In this document: positions 48,963 through 58,789 of the stretch, piece by piece | How the letters are laid out: each line of letters starts with the position of its first letter | How positions within the stretch are numbered: position 1 is the stretch's first letter | Assembly (NCBI GenBank): GCA_050260055.1 | Contig: JBLNBO010000038.1 | Span: 1 to 64,000 of the forward strand | Origin: JBLMYQ01 sp050260055 | GTDB lineage: Bacteria > Bacillota > Clostridia > Acetivibrionales > UBA4821 | DNA: 64,000 nucleotides | Direction: 5' to 3' | The notes under the pieces: model-generated | Told to the model about the DNA's origin: nothing | The model's input: the letters and a program-made list of their open reading frames with translations, nothing else | The model's database searches: none | Made by a program: the position numbers and the translations under genes

Positions 48963-50690
48963 TTAAACCTCCTCCTCTCCCATCTGCGAGTTATATATGT
49001 CCTGATATATTTCACATCTTTGGAGTAATTCCTGATGCGTTCCAATATCGACAATTTCGCCTTCTTCTAAAACCAAAATCTTATCTGCTTCAATCACTGT
49101 ACTTATTCTCTGTGCAATTACAAAGCAAGTTGAATTTTTCATTATAACTTTTAAAGCACTTTGGATTCGTGCTTCTGTTCCCATATCTACTGCACTAGTA
49201 CTGTCATCTAGAATTAATATAGCAGGTTTTTTAAGTAATGCCCTTGCAATAGCTAGTCTCTGTTTCTGTCCCCCTGATAAATTGACCCCTCTTTGACCAA
49301 GGACCGAATTATATCCTTCAGGAAAGCCTGTTATAAATTCATGAGCCTGCGCAGCTTTTGAAGCTTCAATTACTTCTTCATCAGAAGCATCTTCTTTACC
49401 CCATCGAATATTATCCATGATGGTACCAGTAAAAAGAATAGATTCTTGCAAAACCATGCCAATACTGTTTCGCAGCGTCTTAAGGCTTATATTTCTAATG
49501 TCTATGCCCTCAATCAATACTCTCCCTGAGGTTACATCATAAAATCTTGGAATCAGGTTTACCAAGGTTGACTTGCCAGAACCTGTAGCACCCAGAATAG
49601 CAATTGTTTCTCCTTGTGAAACACTAAAGGAAATGTTCTTTAGTACAGGGTCACCTCCAGCTCCGGCATAGCGGAATGAAACATTATCAAAAACTACGCG
49701 CCCCTCTTTTATTTCTTTACAATATGCTTCTGAAGGATCTTTAATATCTATTTCTGTATCAATTATCTCTGCTACCCTGTCAGCTGATGCTTTGGCTCTT
49801 GAGACCATCATTAGCATAAAGGCCATCATCATTAGAGAAAATAAAATTTGAATCATATAGTTTACAAATGCAATTACTTGTCCTACTTGCATCGTTCCGT
49901 TATTAACTTTAATTCCTCCAAACCAAATTACTGCGATTAAGCTTAGATTCATAATTAAAATCATAAGGGGCATGGTTAGGCCAATAACCCTTGAGGCATT
50001 AATCGTTACATTCTTTAGGTCAGTATTTGCATTTCCAAATCTATTATTCTCATAATCTGCTCTCACAAAAGCTTTTACAACCCTTACCCCTGTCAGCGTT
50101 TCTCTTACTACACTATTAACTTTATCAAGCTTTTTCTGTACCGTAGAGAACAATGAGAATCCTTTTTTAATAACATATCCTAAAGCTAATGCAAGTATAG
50201 GAATTGCAGCCAAAAGAATAAGCGCTAATTGAGCATTCAGCATAAGCGCCATTATTATTCCTCCAATGCACAGCAGTGGAGCTCGAACCATAATTCTTAG
50301 CATCACAAGCACAAAATTTTGAAGCTGAACAACATCATTGGTAAGCCTTGTTATCAGAGAAGCTGTACTAAACTTGTCTAAGCTGTCAAATGAAAAAGCT
50401 TGTACTTTTTTAAATAAATCCAGTCTTAAATCCGCGCTAGAATTTAACGCTGCTCTGCTGGAATAAAACGTCGATCCAAAGCCTCCTAGGATGCCTATAA
50501 ATGCTGTTCCAATCATAATGAGACCAATATATATTATATAAGATATGTTCCCATTTTTTATTCCTTTATCAACTATATCAGCCATTAGCGTCGGCTGTAA
50601 AAGATCAGTGACAACTTCCAGGAGCATGAAAAAAGGAGCTAGTGCAACTGCTTTCCAATAAGGTTTTAAATATTTTGCAAGTTTCTTCAT
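48963..50690 (-). CDS. ABC exporter half with degenerate ATPase site (MdlA-like)
   Basis: Six helices and an ABC ATPase with GATGSGKST and a canonical signature LSGGQKQRLAIAR. The Walker B reads LILDDSTSAVD, so the catalytic Glu is Asp, and the switch loop reads AQRIST, so His is Gln. Together with the partner's altered signature this produces one degenerate and one active ATP site, the known layout of heterodimeric exporters such as TM287/288 and BmrCD. It is first in the two-gene operon. Confidence 0.92.
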   Translation of the reverse strand: MKKLAKYLKPYWKAVALAPFFMLLEVVTDLLQPTLMADIVDKGIKNGNISYIIYIGLIMIGTAFIGILGGFGSTFYSSRAALNSSADLRLDLFKKVQAFSFDSLDKFSTASLITRLTNDVVQLQNFVLVMLRIMVRAPLLCIGGIIMALMLNAQLALILLAAIPILALALGYVIKKGFSLFSTVQKKLDKVNSVVRETLTGVRVVKAFVRADYENNRFGNANTDLKNVTINASRVIGLTMPLMILIMNLSLIAVIWFGGIKVNNGTMQVGQVIAFVNYMIQILFSLMMMAFMLMMVSRAKASADRVAEIIDTEIDIKDPSEAYCKEIKEGRVVFDNVSFRYAGAGGDPVLKNISFSVSQGETIAILGATGSGKSTLVNLIPRFYDVTSGRVLIEGIDIRNISLKTLRNSIGMVLQESILFTGTIMDNIRWGKEDASDEEVIEASKAAQAHEFITGFPEGYNSVLGQRGVNLSGGQKQRLAIARALLKKPAILILDDSTSAVDMGTEARIQSALKVIMKNSTCFVIAQRISTVIEADKILVLEEGEIVDIGTHQELLQRCEIYQDIYNSQMGEEEV

Positions 50691-50773
50691 ATCCTTACTC
50701 CTTAATCATTTATCAATAAACTGTTCTCACACCGCAAAAATGTTAACACTCTTTAAATATTTAGTCAACAAGT

Positions 50774-50800
50774 TAAAAGCCGGCAGCTAGATGCCGGCTT
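50774..50800 (-). terminator. Intrinsic terminator after the lipoprotein gene
   Basis: AAAGCCGGCA with TGCCGGCTTT around a 6-nt loop; T-run on both sides, stronger in the minus direction. Confidence 0.8.
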
Positions 50801-50814
50801 TCTTTATGTATTTA

Positions 50815-51516
50815 TTACTGCTTCTGCTGTATTGGTGCTTGCTGTGCTGGCTGCTGTGTTTGTTTTCCTTCTAACTGATTGATTAGATTTTCACATATTA
50901 TTTTCAAGCTAAGACTGCTGTTCATATTTGGCCCGCCAAATCCTGGCCCTCTCATTCTTCTTTGCTCGCCATTTTGGACATTTGCGTCGGGTCTGCCTTG
51001 CTGTCCCTGCGGTGCCATGCTTGAATCAGAAGGCGGAGTTTGACCCTGTTGACTCCCGTTTGCACCAGCTTGAGGAGCTCTTCTTCCCACATTTCCATCC
51101 AATCTTTTATTTAACGAATTTTTTTGTGCTTCTATCAAAACTCCTTCAATCTCTTGTATCTTCTGTGCTGAGTATTTTTCATCTACTGCTGTTTTAGTAC
51201 TAATCTCTTTTAATATCGGAATGATTTTATTCTTTTGTTCCTGTGTTAATGCATTATCGCCTCTCTGCAAACGCCCAAGAGATGCTATTTCCATTTTGAG
51301 TTTTGCCTCTGGTGTAGATACCTGTTTCTTTATATCATCAGTAGATGCCTGCTTATTTACATCGCCATTAGTTTGATTCTGTATATCAGTTTTAGCTTGG
51401 TCGACATTAATTTGCCCTGGCTGTTGTACAGTAGAATCTACCTTTTGTGTATTTCCACATCCAGCTGCAAAAATTAGAAACATTGTCGAGATTAATACTA
51501 GTAATACTTTTTTCAT
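50815..51516 (-). CDS. Gln/Pro-rich lipoprotein
   Basis: Lipoprotein signal MKKVLLVLISTMFLIFAAGC (lipid-modified Cys20). The mature part begins with a Gln/Thr/Asp-rich linker. It has a helical central region (about 65-130: LKMEIASLGRLQRGDNALTQ, then KIIPILKEISTK, YSAQKIQEIEGVLIEAQKNS) and ends in Gln/Pro/Gly-rich low-complexity sequence. No known domain. It is the last gene after the SLH and MacAB-like genes, 12 nt from the SLH gene, so it probably belongs to that unit. Confidence 0.75.
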   Translation of the reverse strand: MKKVLLVLISTMFLIFAAGCGNTQKVDSTVQQPGQINVDQAKTDIQNQTNGDVNKQASTDDIKKQVSTPEAKLKMEIASLGRLQRGDNALTQEQKNKIIPILKEISTKTAVDEKYSAQKIQEIEGVLIEAQKNSLNKRLDGNVGRRAPQAGANGSQQGQTPPSDSSMAPQGQQGRPDANVQNGEQRRMRGPGFGGPNMNSSLSLKIICENLINQLEGKQTQQPAQQAPIQQKQ

Positions 51517-51528
51517 TGTCTTTTCCCC

Positions 51529-53856
51529 CTATTTTCTTGATATTGTAATTATTTTTATTAAATCTTTGGAACTATCCTGAGTACCTGCATATAGAGTAAC
51601 GCCCTCTATCGAATATCCCCCTATCAATGTGTTTAATGAAACAGCCAGCGGAGTACTTCCGGACATATCGTAAATCTGTACATTGCTTGCCAGTTTGTAA
51701 ACTATATTGTTAATCTTAATTCTTCTTGAATCAAGCGCCTGTATTTCAGAGGAAAATGCTTTTGGATTCAGCGTATCCATTTTTTGCAGCCCGTTTTCAT
51801 CTTCCTCAATATAGACAACATCTTTTACATAATTATCAAATATTGCATTCGAGTTATTATACGAAACTTGTTGGCCATTTATCATTAAAGTATAGCTTGC
51901 TGAAGAATCTCGCTTCGTCTGGCTAATCAATATTCCATACTGGCCGGGTTCAGTAAATTTATCCAATACTAGAAGCTGAATATCATTAAAGCCCCCACCC
52001 ATTTCCGCATGAATTACTCTATCTTTCTCCAATTGCCCAGACGGCATATCCTGCCATTTAACACGAGTTACCTGAACATCACCTGAATCATAACTCTCTT
52101 GTACATCTAAAATTACCGCATCCTGGCTTAGCCTCATATCATCAATCATCTTATCTGCCAAATTAATTCTGCCTGAGATTGGTGAACAAACAACAGTTGT
52201 CAAATGAGCTTTTTCGTCTCTGATATCAAGTTTTACCAGGCTTCCCTTGCGATATGATTGGTCTTCATCTGTTTCATACTCCTTTATTGTTCCGTCAATC
52301 CTATAAAGTTTTACGTAGAATACTGTTTCCCCTTCAGAATCTGCTTCTGTAGAAAGGCCCTGGTGAGTATTCATGATAATTGCATATGCTGAAATATCAC
52401 TCGAATATGGAACCATAACATCTACGATTTGCCCTGCTTTACCTGTCAAAACTGTAATTTCGTCTCCTATAGCAAAGGCTCCTGAGCTTTCGTTCAGTTT
52501 CTCTGCAGCGTAAGATGTTTCAATCTTTTTCTCTTCACCTAAAATCTTTATACTGCTTACAGAAGCCTTATTAGGCAAAGCTTCATCATAAGTTCCACTA
52601 ATTTTATCATCATAAACTAATATGATATTCTTTCCTGATTTGAATAGCTTTTTAACTACATAAATAACGTCTAGAGCCTGAATGTCTGAAAATTCAACTA
52701 TCTTGCCATTTTTAATTACAGTGAAGGCATTCTTATCAGAAATATTTATATTCCCGATGCTAGTATTAGAAAGATTAGCATTTTCTTTTAGTACTATAGG
52801 CTCTTCTGTTGGCGGATCAATCAGCACCCCATATTCGTAAATACTTGTATTATCATCACTTGTTCCCAAGGCAATAACTGAACCAATTGAAACATTTTGT
52901 CTTACATTCTCAAATGTACTTTTTGCTCCTGCATAATAGAAAGTCATATTATCTGATAAATCTAAGCTTCCTCTTCCGCTATTATCAATATAAGCTATTT
53001 TACTTCCAGAAATACTTTCAACCATTATTACACGGCTGTCTTGTTCAACACTTTGAGCGGATAGCACTTCATTGTTTGAATCCACCAGCAAATTAACCTT
53101 TTTACCCAAGTAGTCAGCACCATTTAGGCTTTCTGCTCTGAAATTTCCAATATCCGTTTGAATAAAACCTTTTGGAAGACTGCTGTCTAGATCCCATGAA
53201 TCGGTTATAATACAGGTTTTTTGAGTTCCTAAATCACTTTGTTCTCCTAAAGTCTTATCAGAAGTGTTCTTTTTAGTGTTAAGAGTTCTCTCAAACATAA
53301 TCGCAATATTCGCTCTGGTAACTTTATCACTAGGATTTAAATTTATACCTTTAGTAATTTCAAGGCTTTTTGCCTTTTCTATGTAATTCTGCGGCCAAAC
53401 CCCAGTCATTTCTGAAGAGCCATAGCCCAAGGTTCTTAGCAGTATGGTAACCACCTGCGCAAAATTAATCTTTTCTTCTGGCTTAAAGGTTCCATCCACA
53501 TATCCGGTAATAATTTTATTCTCAACAGCAACATTTATATATCCGGTAGCCCAATAACCCTGCTCAACATCAGAAAAGGTTGTTGAATTTTTAACCAGCT
53601 CAGCCTCATCCTCTTTCCCTAAAGAAACAACCGCCATTTTTGCAAATTCAGCTCTGGTCACACTTCCCCCCGGTTTGAAAGTACCGTCGCTGTAACCTTT
53701 TATTATTCCTGCTTTTGAGAGGCTTGCAACGGCATAATAATATGCTGCATTTGCAGGTACATCAATGTATTGTGCAAATACCGAAACGTTGAATGCAAAC
53801 GTTAAAACAAGTATAAGTATAATCTTGGATATTGTTTTCTTAAGCATTTGTTTCAC
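51529..53856 (-). CDS. Large SLH-domain surface protein
   Basis: Signal peptide (1-28, ending VFAQ), then three SLH domains at about 30-210 (IIKGYSDGTFKPGGSVTRAE, IITGYVDGTFKPEEKINFAQ, SLEITKGINLNPSDKVTRAN). The remaining 560 residues are beta-rich repeats without a recognised domain, with runs such as IDGTIKEYETDED and VKLDIRDEKAHLTTVV. It is docked to the wall polysaccharide by the SLH part. It follows the MacB-like permease by 82 nt and precedes the lipoprotein, which suggests that the sigma-factor unit builds or exports a surface layer component. Confidence 0.85.
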   Translation of the reverse strand: MKQMLKKTISKIILILVLTFAFNVSVFAQYIDVPANAAYYYAVASLSKAGIIKGYSDGTFKPGGSVTRAEFAKMAVVSLGKEDEAELVKNSTTFSDVEQGYWATGYINVAVENKIITGYVDGTFKPEEKINFAQVVTILLRTLGYGSSEMTGVWPQNYIEKAKSLEITKGINLNPSDKVTRANIAIMFERTLNTKKNTSDKTLGEQSDLGTQKTCIITDSWDLDSSLPKGFIQTDIGNFRAESLNGADYLGKKVNLLVDSNNEVLSAQSVEQDSRVIMVESISGSKIAYIDNSGRGSLDLSDNMTFYYAGAKSTFENVRQNVSIGSVIALGTSDDNTSIYEYGVLIDPPTEEPIVLKENANLSNTSIGNINISDKNAFTVIKNGKIVEFSDIQALDVIYVVKKLFKSGKNIILVYDDKISGTYDEALPNKASVSSIKILGEEKKIETSYAAEKLNESSGAFAIGDEITVLTGKAGQIVDVMVPYSSDISAYAIIMNTHQGLSTEADSEGETVFYVKLYRIDGTIKEYETDEDQSYRKGSLVKLDIRDEKAHLTTVVCSPISGRINLADKMIDDMRLSQDAVILDVQESYDSGDVQVTRVKWQDMPSGQLEKDRVIHAEMGGGFNDIQLLVLDKFTEPGQYGILISQTKRDSSASYTLMINGQQVSYNNSNAIFDNYVKDVVYIEEDENGLQKMDTLNPKAFSSEIQALDSRRIKINNIVYKLASNVQIYDMSGSTPLAVSLNTLIGGYSIEGVTLYAGTQDSSKDLIKIITISRK

Positions 53857-53938
53857 TCCTTAAATGTAATCTCTATCCCCACTCACGAATTTAAGTTCTA
53901 AATCTTGCCTTTAGCTGTCAACTAACACTATCAACTAA

Positions 53939-55114
53939 TTATTCAAACCGCAGCGCTTCAATTGGATTTAGCTTTGAAGCCTTATTTGCCGGGTACATTC
54001 CGAAGAATATGCCTATAGCTGCAGATACAGTAAATGATGTTATTATAGAAGTTAACGTTATAGCTGGTGTTAAAGAGCTCACTTTGGATACCGCAAACGA
54101 TGCCAGGGCTCCAAGAAGTATTCCTATTATTCCGCCTATACAGCTGATCATCATGGATTCAATCAAAAACTGTGTAAGAATATATTTTCTCTTTGCACCA
54201 ATTGCTTTTCTTATACCAATTTCACGCGTTCTCTCTGTTACAGACACCAGCATAATATTCATTATTCCAATACCGCCAATCAAAAGTGAGATCCCTGCAA
54301 TAAAGCCCAGGAACAATGTCAAAGTTCCTGTTACACTGGTCATCTGGGAAAGCATTTCTGCCTGGTTTTGAACTCTGTAAGAATCTTCATCATTAAAAAT
54401 ATCAAGCATAAAGTTCTGAATTATCAGCATAGCACTATCAACCATTTCTGAAGATCCAGCCTGAACATAAAAAGTTCTTATTTTTGATGACAAAAGCCTT
54501 TGTGCAACAGTAACAGGTATTATTATTCTGTCATCATTAGAGTAATCTTCCGACTCGGCTTTTTCTTCTAATACTCCTTTTACCTTAAATATCTGACCGT
54601 TTATCTTAATCTGCTCTCCTACCGGATTGTAGCTTATACCAAATAAGTTTTTGACAACCGCAGTTCCAAGCAGCACAACCCGCTTTTTGGAATCAACATC
54701 ACTCTGCTCAATAAAGCTCCCAGATTGTACAGTTATATTTTTTACTGTTTCATACTCGGCTGAAGTACCTATAAGAGAAGTATCCCAGCTATTGTCACTA
54801 TATTTCAGAGTAACACTGCCAGTTATTGCAGGTGCAACCGCTTCAATTTCCGCACTGTTATCCCTGGCTAGCTTTTTAACCTGTTCGTATGTAACATTTC
54901 TATTACTATTTCTTCCCGTAATGGAAATTGTAATCAGATTGGTTCCCATACTTTCAATCTTTTCCGTTATGCTCTTTTGGGTGCCTTGCCCAAGCGAAAC
55001 CAGCGTTATAAATGTAGCAACACCAATAATTACTCCCAGCATTGTCAGAGAGGTGCGGACTTTGTTACTTAGTATACTTTTAAAAGCCATGTCTAAGGTT
55101 TGTAATATATCCAC
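53939..55114 (-). CDS. MacB-like ABC transporter permease (FtsX fold)
   Basis: Four-helix MacB/FtsX topology: one N-terminal helix (about 18-40, LTMLGVIIGVATFITLVSLG), a large extracellular domain (about 45-265), then three C-terminal helices (GIMNIMLVSVTERTREIGIR, then KAIGAKRKYILTQFLIES and PANKASKLNPIEALRFE). MacB-type pumps use mechanotransmission to move peptides, lipoproteins or drugs. It begins with GTG two bases after its ATPase partner. Confidence 0.9.
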   Translation of the reverse strand: MDILQTLDMAFKSILSNKVRTSLTMLGVIIGVATFITLVSLGQGTQKSITEKIESMGTNLITISITGRNSNRNVTYEQVKKLARDNSAEIEAVAPAITGSVTLKYSDNSWDTSLIGTSAEYETVKNITVQSGSFIEQSDVDSKKRVVLLGTAVVKNLFGISYNPVGEQIKINGQIFKVKGVLEEKAESEDYSNDDRIIIPVTVAQRLLSSKIRTFYVQAGSSEMVDSAMLIIQNFMLDIFNDEDSYRVQNQAEMLSQMTSVTGTLTLFLGFIAGISLLIGGIGIMNIMLVSVTERTREIGIRKAIGAKRKYILTQFLIESMMISCIGGIIGILLGALASFAVSKVSSLTPAITLTSIITSFTVSAAIGIFFGMYPANKASKLNPIEALRFE

Positions 55115-55116
55115 AC

Positions 55117-55812
55117 TTATCCAACCTCCCTATTTTCTACAATTTGACCGTCATGCACCCGTATGATTCGCTTAGCTTCAAGAGCAATATTATTGTCATG
55201 GGTAATCAGCACTATTGTCTGCCCTTGGTCATGCAATTCATGAAGCATTTTCATAACCTCTTTACCGGATTTTGAATCCAGATTACCTGTAGGTTCATCA
55301 GCCAGAATAAGTGTGGGGTCGCCAGCAAGCGCTCTTGCTATTGCTACTCTCTGCTGCTGCCCGCCGGAAAGCTGTGAAGGCCTATGATGTAATCTATCTC
55401 CCAAACCCACTCTTTCTAGTGCTTTTAGTGCCCTATCAAATCTTTCCTTTTTATCCCTGCCTTGATAAACCAAAGGCAATTCAACATTTTCAATGGCAGT
55501 TAATTTAGGAAGCAAATTAAATCCCTGAAAAATAAACCCTATAGTGTAATTTCTAATCTCTGCCTGCCTGTCTTCATCCAAGTTTCCTATTTCATTGCCG
55601 TCAAGGTAGTACTCTCCGGATGTTGGAACATCCAAACATCCGATGATGTTCATCAAGGTTGACTTTCCCGAGCCTGACGGGCCTATTATTGATACAAATT
55701 CCTTTTTGTATATTGAGATATTAATATCTTTTAAGGCATTGACCTCAACGTCACCCATTTTATAAACCTTTGAAATACTAACCATTCTTATTAACGGTTT
55801 ATTTGTTTCCAC
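55117..55812 (-). CDS. MacB/LolD-like ABC transporter ATPase
   Basis: 231-residue ATPase with GPSGSGKSTLMNIIG, LSGGQQQRVAIARALAGDP, LILADEPTGNLDSKSG and ITHDNNIA. These are typical of the type VII (MacB/LolD/FtsE) family. It is located between the adaptor and the permease, completing an adaptor-ATPase-permease set. Starts with GTG. Confidence 0.93.
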   Translation of the reverse strand: METNKPLIRMVSISKVYKMGDVEVNALKDINISIYKKEFVSIIGPSGSGKSTLMNIIGCLDVPTSGEYYLDGNEIGNLDEDRQAEIRNYTIGFIFQGFNLLPKLTAIENVELPLVYQGRDKKERFDRALKALERVGLGDRLHHRPSQLSGGQQQRVAIARALAGDPTLILADEPTGNLDSKSGKEVMKMLHELHDQGQTIVLITHDNNIALEAKRIIRVHDGQIVENREVG

Positions 55813-55829
55813 TCATCCCACCACCCGTT

Positions 55830-57611
55830 CTATTTACTCTTGGTGCTACTGCTGCTATTGGTGCTTTTGCTACTGCTACTCCTATTTGTGCTAAATCCTC
55901 CCGGAGGCGCTCCGCCATCCATTGGGCCGCCCATACGCATCATAGCGTTATTAGAGTTTGTCGAACTGGTTGCAACTGGTATATAAATGGTATCTCCTTC
56001 ACTAAGGCCGCTTGTGATTTCAATATAATCATCAGCTGTTATTCCAGTCTCAACAATTTTGATTGTCATATCAGAAGTCATATTTTTAGTAATTGATGAG
56101 GCGCCGGATTTTGAGCTGGAACTCTTTTTTGAGGACGAACTTTTGGAAGATTTGGTTGTTGTTGAGCTTGTTGTTTGTTCAGGTCTCCTATTTTCTTTAA
56201 ATACACTCATATCAACACTTTTCTCTCCAGCTTTTTTCTTTGCATATACAAAGCTTCTTCTTCCCATCTTTTGTATTGCGGATTCTGGAAGTGCTAATGC
56301 CCCTTCTTTTTTCTGTATTACTATTTCCGCGTTAGCATTCATTCCACCCTTTATATTCTGCGGGTCAGCAATTTTTATAATGGCTGGATATGTTGCTACT
56401 CCATTTGTAGAAGTACCTTCATTTGCAACCTTGGTAACCTCTCCTTTAAAAGTTTGATTTTCAAGAGCATCTACTGTAACATTAACCTCCATGCCTACAG
56501 CAATCTTTGCAACATCAAGTTCATCAACATCTATTTGAAACTCCATTTGTGTATAGTCCGCAACTACAGCAAGTATGTCGGATTTTGTTTCAACATTATC
56601 TCCAACTTTAATATCCTGGCTTACTATCGTTCCGTCTACAGGAGCATAAACCCTATAGTTTTCCTGTGTCTCAAGCTTTGAGTCCAACTGTACCTTTAAG
56701 TCTGCCATCTTTATCTGTGCCGATAGAAGCTGGTCGTATAATTCGCTATTCTCCATTACAAATAAAACTTGCCCGGCACTAACATATTGATTGTTCTTTA
56801 TTTCTACGCTGGTTACTGTTCCGCCAACTTCAGCTTTTACTTTTCTTGAGCTATCATATTCTAAGGTTGAAGAATCCATTGACATAACTCCATTAATGCT
56901 TGCACTAGCTTTTGTCCCTCCGGCGATAGTTCCTGGGTTATTTATTGTTATTTCAACATCATATACCTTTCCTCCGCCTGCTACAGCTCTTCCCAATTTA
57001 TCAGCATAGCTTACTTTCCCGCTTACAGTCTGCATATAGTCTTGTAAATATACTTCTGCTTTTTGCCCAACACTTATCTTTTTTGCTTGGCTGCTGCCAA
57101 AAGGAAGTGTCATAATCAGCCTCGAACTATCGCTTATAGTACAAATTTCAGCACCTTTACTTATTTGGTCGCCTTTTCTTACGCTGAAGTTTATAACCTG
57201 CCCTTTAATCGGAGCCTTGGCAGATAAGTCGGAAATATCTTTCTGCGCTGATTCCAAATCAGATTGAGCTTGCTGTATGCTTAATTTTGCTCTTTCTACT
57301 TCTTTACCAATATCCTGGTCATCAAGTTCAATCATCAGGTCTCCCTTTTTTACTTTGTCGCCTTCTTTGAAATTAACTTTTGTGATTGTACCGTCAACCT
57401 TTGATGATATTTCCTGCCTATAAGAGGAGGCAACTGTGCCACTGCCAGAAATGGTAACGGCAAGATCTTTTTTAATTACTTTGAATTGAGCGAACTTTCC
57501 AGCTGTATTTGATTTGTTCTTAAAGAAAAAGTTATATGTAAGTAGTCCAACCAAGAGCACAATAATTCCAATAAAGATTTTCTTTTTATGCTTTTTAAAA
57601 AACTGTTTCAC
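55830..57611 (-). CDS. MacA/HlyD-like membrane fusion adaptor with Ser/Lys-rich insert
   Basis: One N-terminal membrane helix (about 10-30), then lipoyl-like and hairpin domains (DGTITKVNFKEGDKVKKGDL, APIKGQVINFSVRKGDQIS, APVDGTIVSQDIKVGDN) and a beta-barrel (VNVTVDALENQTFKGEVTKV). The C-terminal domain is interrupted at about residues 480-515 by a run rich in Ser, Lys and Thr (TTKSSKSSSSKKSSSSK). The protein ends in a second Ser/Asn/Lys-rich tail. In Gram-positives such adaptors extend the MacB-like pump into the wall. The two low-complexity tracts are unusual and may be wall-spanning or glycosylated. Confidence 0.88.
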   Translation of the reverse strand: MKQFFKKHKKKIFIGIIVLLVGLLTYNFFFKNKSNTAGKFAQFKVIKKDLAVTISGSGTVASSYRQEISSKVDGTITKVNFKEGDKVKKGDLMIELDDQDIGKEVERAKLSIQQAQSDLESAQKDISDLSAKAPIKGQVINFSVRKGDQISKGAEICTISDSSRLIMTLPFGSSQAKKISVGQKAEVYLQDYMQTVSGKVSYADKLGRAVAGGGKVYDVEITINNPGTIAGGTKASASINGVMSMDSSTLEYDSSRKVKAEVGGTVTSVEIKNNQYVSAGQVLFVMENSELYDQLLSAQIKMADLKVQLDSKLETQENYRVYAPVDGTIVSQDIKVGDNVETKSDILAVVADYTQMEFQIDVDELDVAKIAVGMEVNVTVDALENQTFKGEVTKVANEGTSTNGVATYPAIIKIADPQNIKGGMNANAEIVIQKKEGALALPESAIQKMGRRSFVYAKKKAGEKSVDMSVFKENRRPEQTTSSTTTKSSKSSSSKKSSSSKSGASSITKNMTSDMTIKIVETGITADDYIEITSGLSEGDTIYIPVATSSTNSNNAMMRMGGPMDGGAPPGGFSTNRSSSSKSTNSSSSTKSK

Positions 57612-57732
57612 TTAGCATTGCCTCCCTTTATGTATTCGAACTAACCTATCTAATCTCAATATCTTTTGTAGACCCTCATCTAATATATTTAATACTTTTC
57701 CTTTTAAGCCCCTTCTCCTTCTCGAGATTAAT

Positions 57733-57835
57733 TTCTATACCAGCCCTTCTACAGAAGGGGGAGACAAGATGCGTAGCATCCGCAATGCGGGGGAATGCCC
57801 CCATTGATGACCAAAGGAGAAGGGGCAGGGATGAG
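57733..57835. repeat. Dispersed repeat, family 2, copy B
   Basis: Reverse complement of the 30379-30483 element with several matching blocks; stems CCCTTCTACAGAAGGG, GATGCGTAGCATC and GGGGGAATGCCCCC. It lies between the zinc-ribbon gene and the adaptor gene, in a 250-nt gap that otherwise holds AT-rich sequence only. Confidence 0.75.
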
Positions 57836-57862
57836 AGTTTTATAAGAGGGATTGGCGATAAG

Positions 57863-58789
57863 CTATTCTTTCTTTTTCCCGCATGTTGTACAGTAGTTCC
57901 AATTTAGATTCATCATGCTTCCACATTCTGAACATTTTGTTTTTAATATGCTTCCGCATTCTTGGCAAAAACTTGACTGCTCATCGACTTTGACTTTGCA
58001 TTCATTGCAAAAATGCAGTCTATGTCTTACAAGCAAATAAATTATTAAACCGGCAAGCCCTGTGAACAGGGTAACAATTCCCCAGAAAATCTGCTGTAAG
58101 CCTCTTTTCTTACTGTCTTCATATACCCAAACTGCTAATAATACCCAAAAGATTAATATTAAAAGTCTTAATATCTGGTGCGAAATAAAAAACATATCAA
58201 TCATATTGTTCTCTTCAAAGCGCCCGCTTATATAGTTAATCTTCATTCCCTTTCCAGGTATATCAAAGGTATTGATAAAATCAGGGTTACCTTTACGGCC
58301 ATCATTAAATTTGTCTTTAAAATCTCTTCTATTAAAGTTATTATCTTTTCCTTTATTTGCTCCCGAATTTGCTGATGGTATTAGAGAGAAAAACTCTCTC
58401 TCAGGCATCGGCATAAATCTTTGCTGGCCTCTGTCCATGCTGAACATGGAAGGATGCTGTTCATCCTTGGATAGATTGAATGTGTTTCTTCCTTTAATAA
58501 TTTTGTCATTCGCTTTATAGATAATGCTGCCTTTATCATCACAAATAATAATGTTTTTAGTTCTCGGGTAATTTTTCATAAAGCTTGAAATAGCTGTCTT
58601 GGCTTCATTAGTCAAGCCTTTGATTTCCAATATAGCATTTATATTTGCAATATCTTTTCTTTCCTTTTTGGCTTGCTGAATGTTCATAAAACCTACCAGC
58701 ATTCCACTTACAAACAAAACCACAATTAAGATTCCTATAAATTTAAGTATATTTGTCAATGAACAACATTTTTTAATTTTTTCCAACAT
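57863..58789 (-). CDS. Membrane protein with extracytoplasmic sensor-like domain and C-terminal zinc ribbons
   Basis: Helix 1 (about 15-35) and helices 2-3 (about 205-260) enclose an extracytoplasmic region (about 40-195) resembling a small sensor fold (NIIICDDKGSIIYKANDKII). The region ends in an Asn/Gly/Arg/Phe-rich unstructured stretch. Helices 2-3 look like a PLDc_N-type pair (AVWVYEDSKKRGLQQIFWG). The cytoplasmic tail carries three pairs of CxxC motifs (CNECKVK, CQECGS, CSECGS, CTTCGKK), i.e. zinc ribbons. It is transcribed with the sigma and anti-sigma genes (1-nt overlap), so it may take part in signal sensing. Confidence 0.7.
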   Translation of the reverse strand: MLEKIKKCCSLTNILKFIGILIVVLFVSGMLVGFMNIQQAKKERKDIANINAILEIKGLTNEAKTAISSFMKNYPRTKNIIICDDKGSIIYKANDKIIKGRNTFNLSKDEQHPSMFSMDRGQQRFMPMPEREFFSLIPSANSGANKGKDNNFNRRDFKDKFNDGRKGNPDFINTFDIPGKGMKINYISGRFEENNMIDMFFISHQILRLLILIFWVLLAVWVYEDSKKRGLQQIFWGIVTLFTGLAGLIIYLLVRHRLHFCNECKVKVDEQSSFCQECGSILKTKCSECGSMMNLNWNYCTTCGKKKE

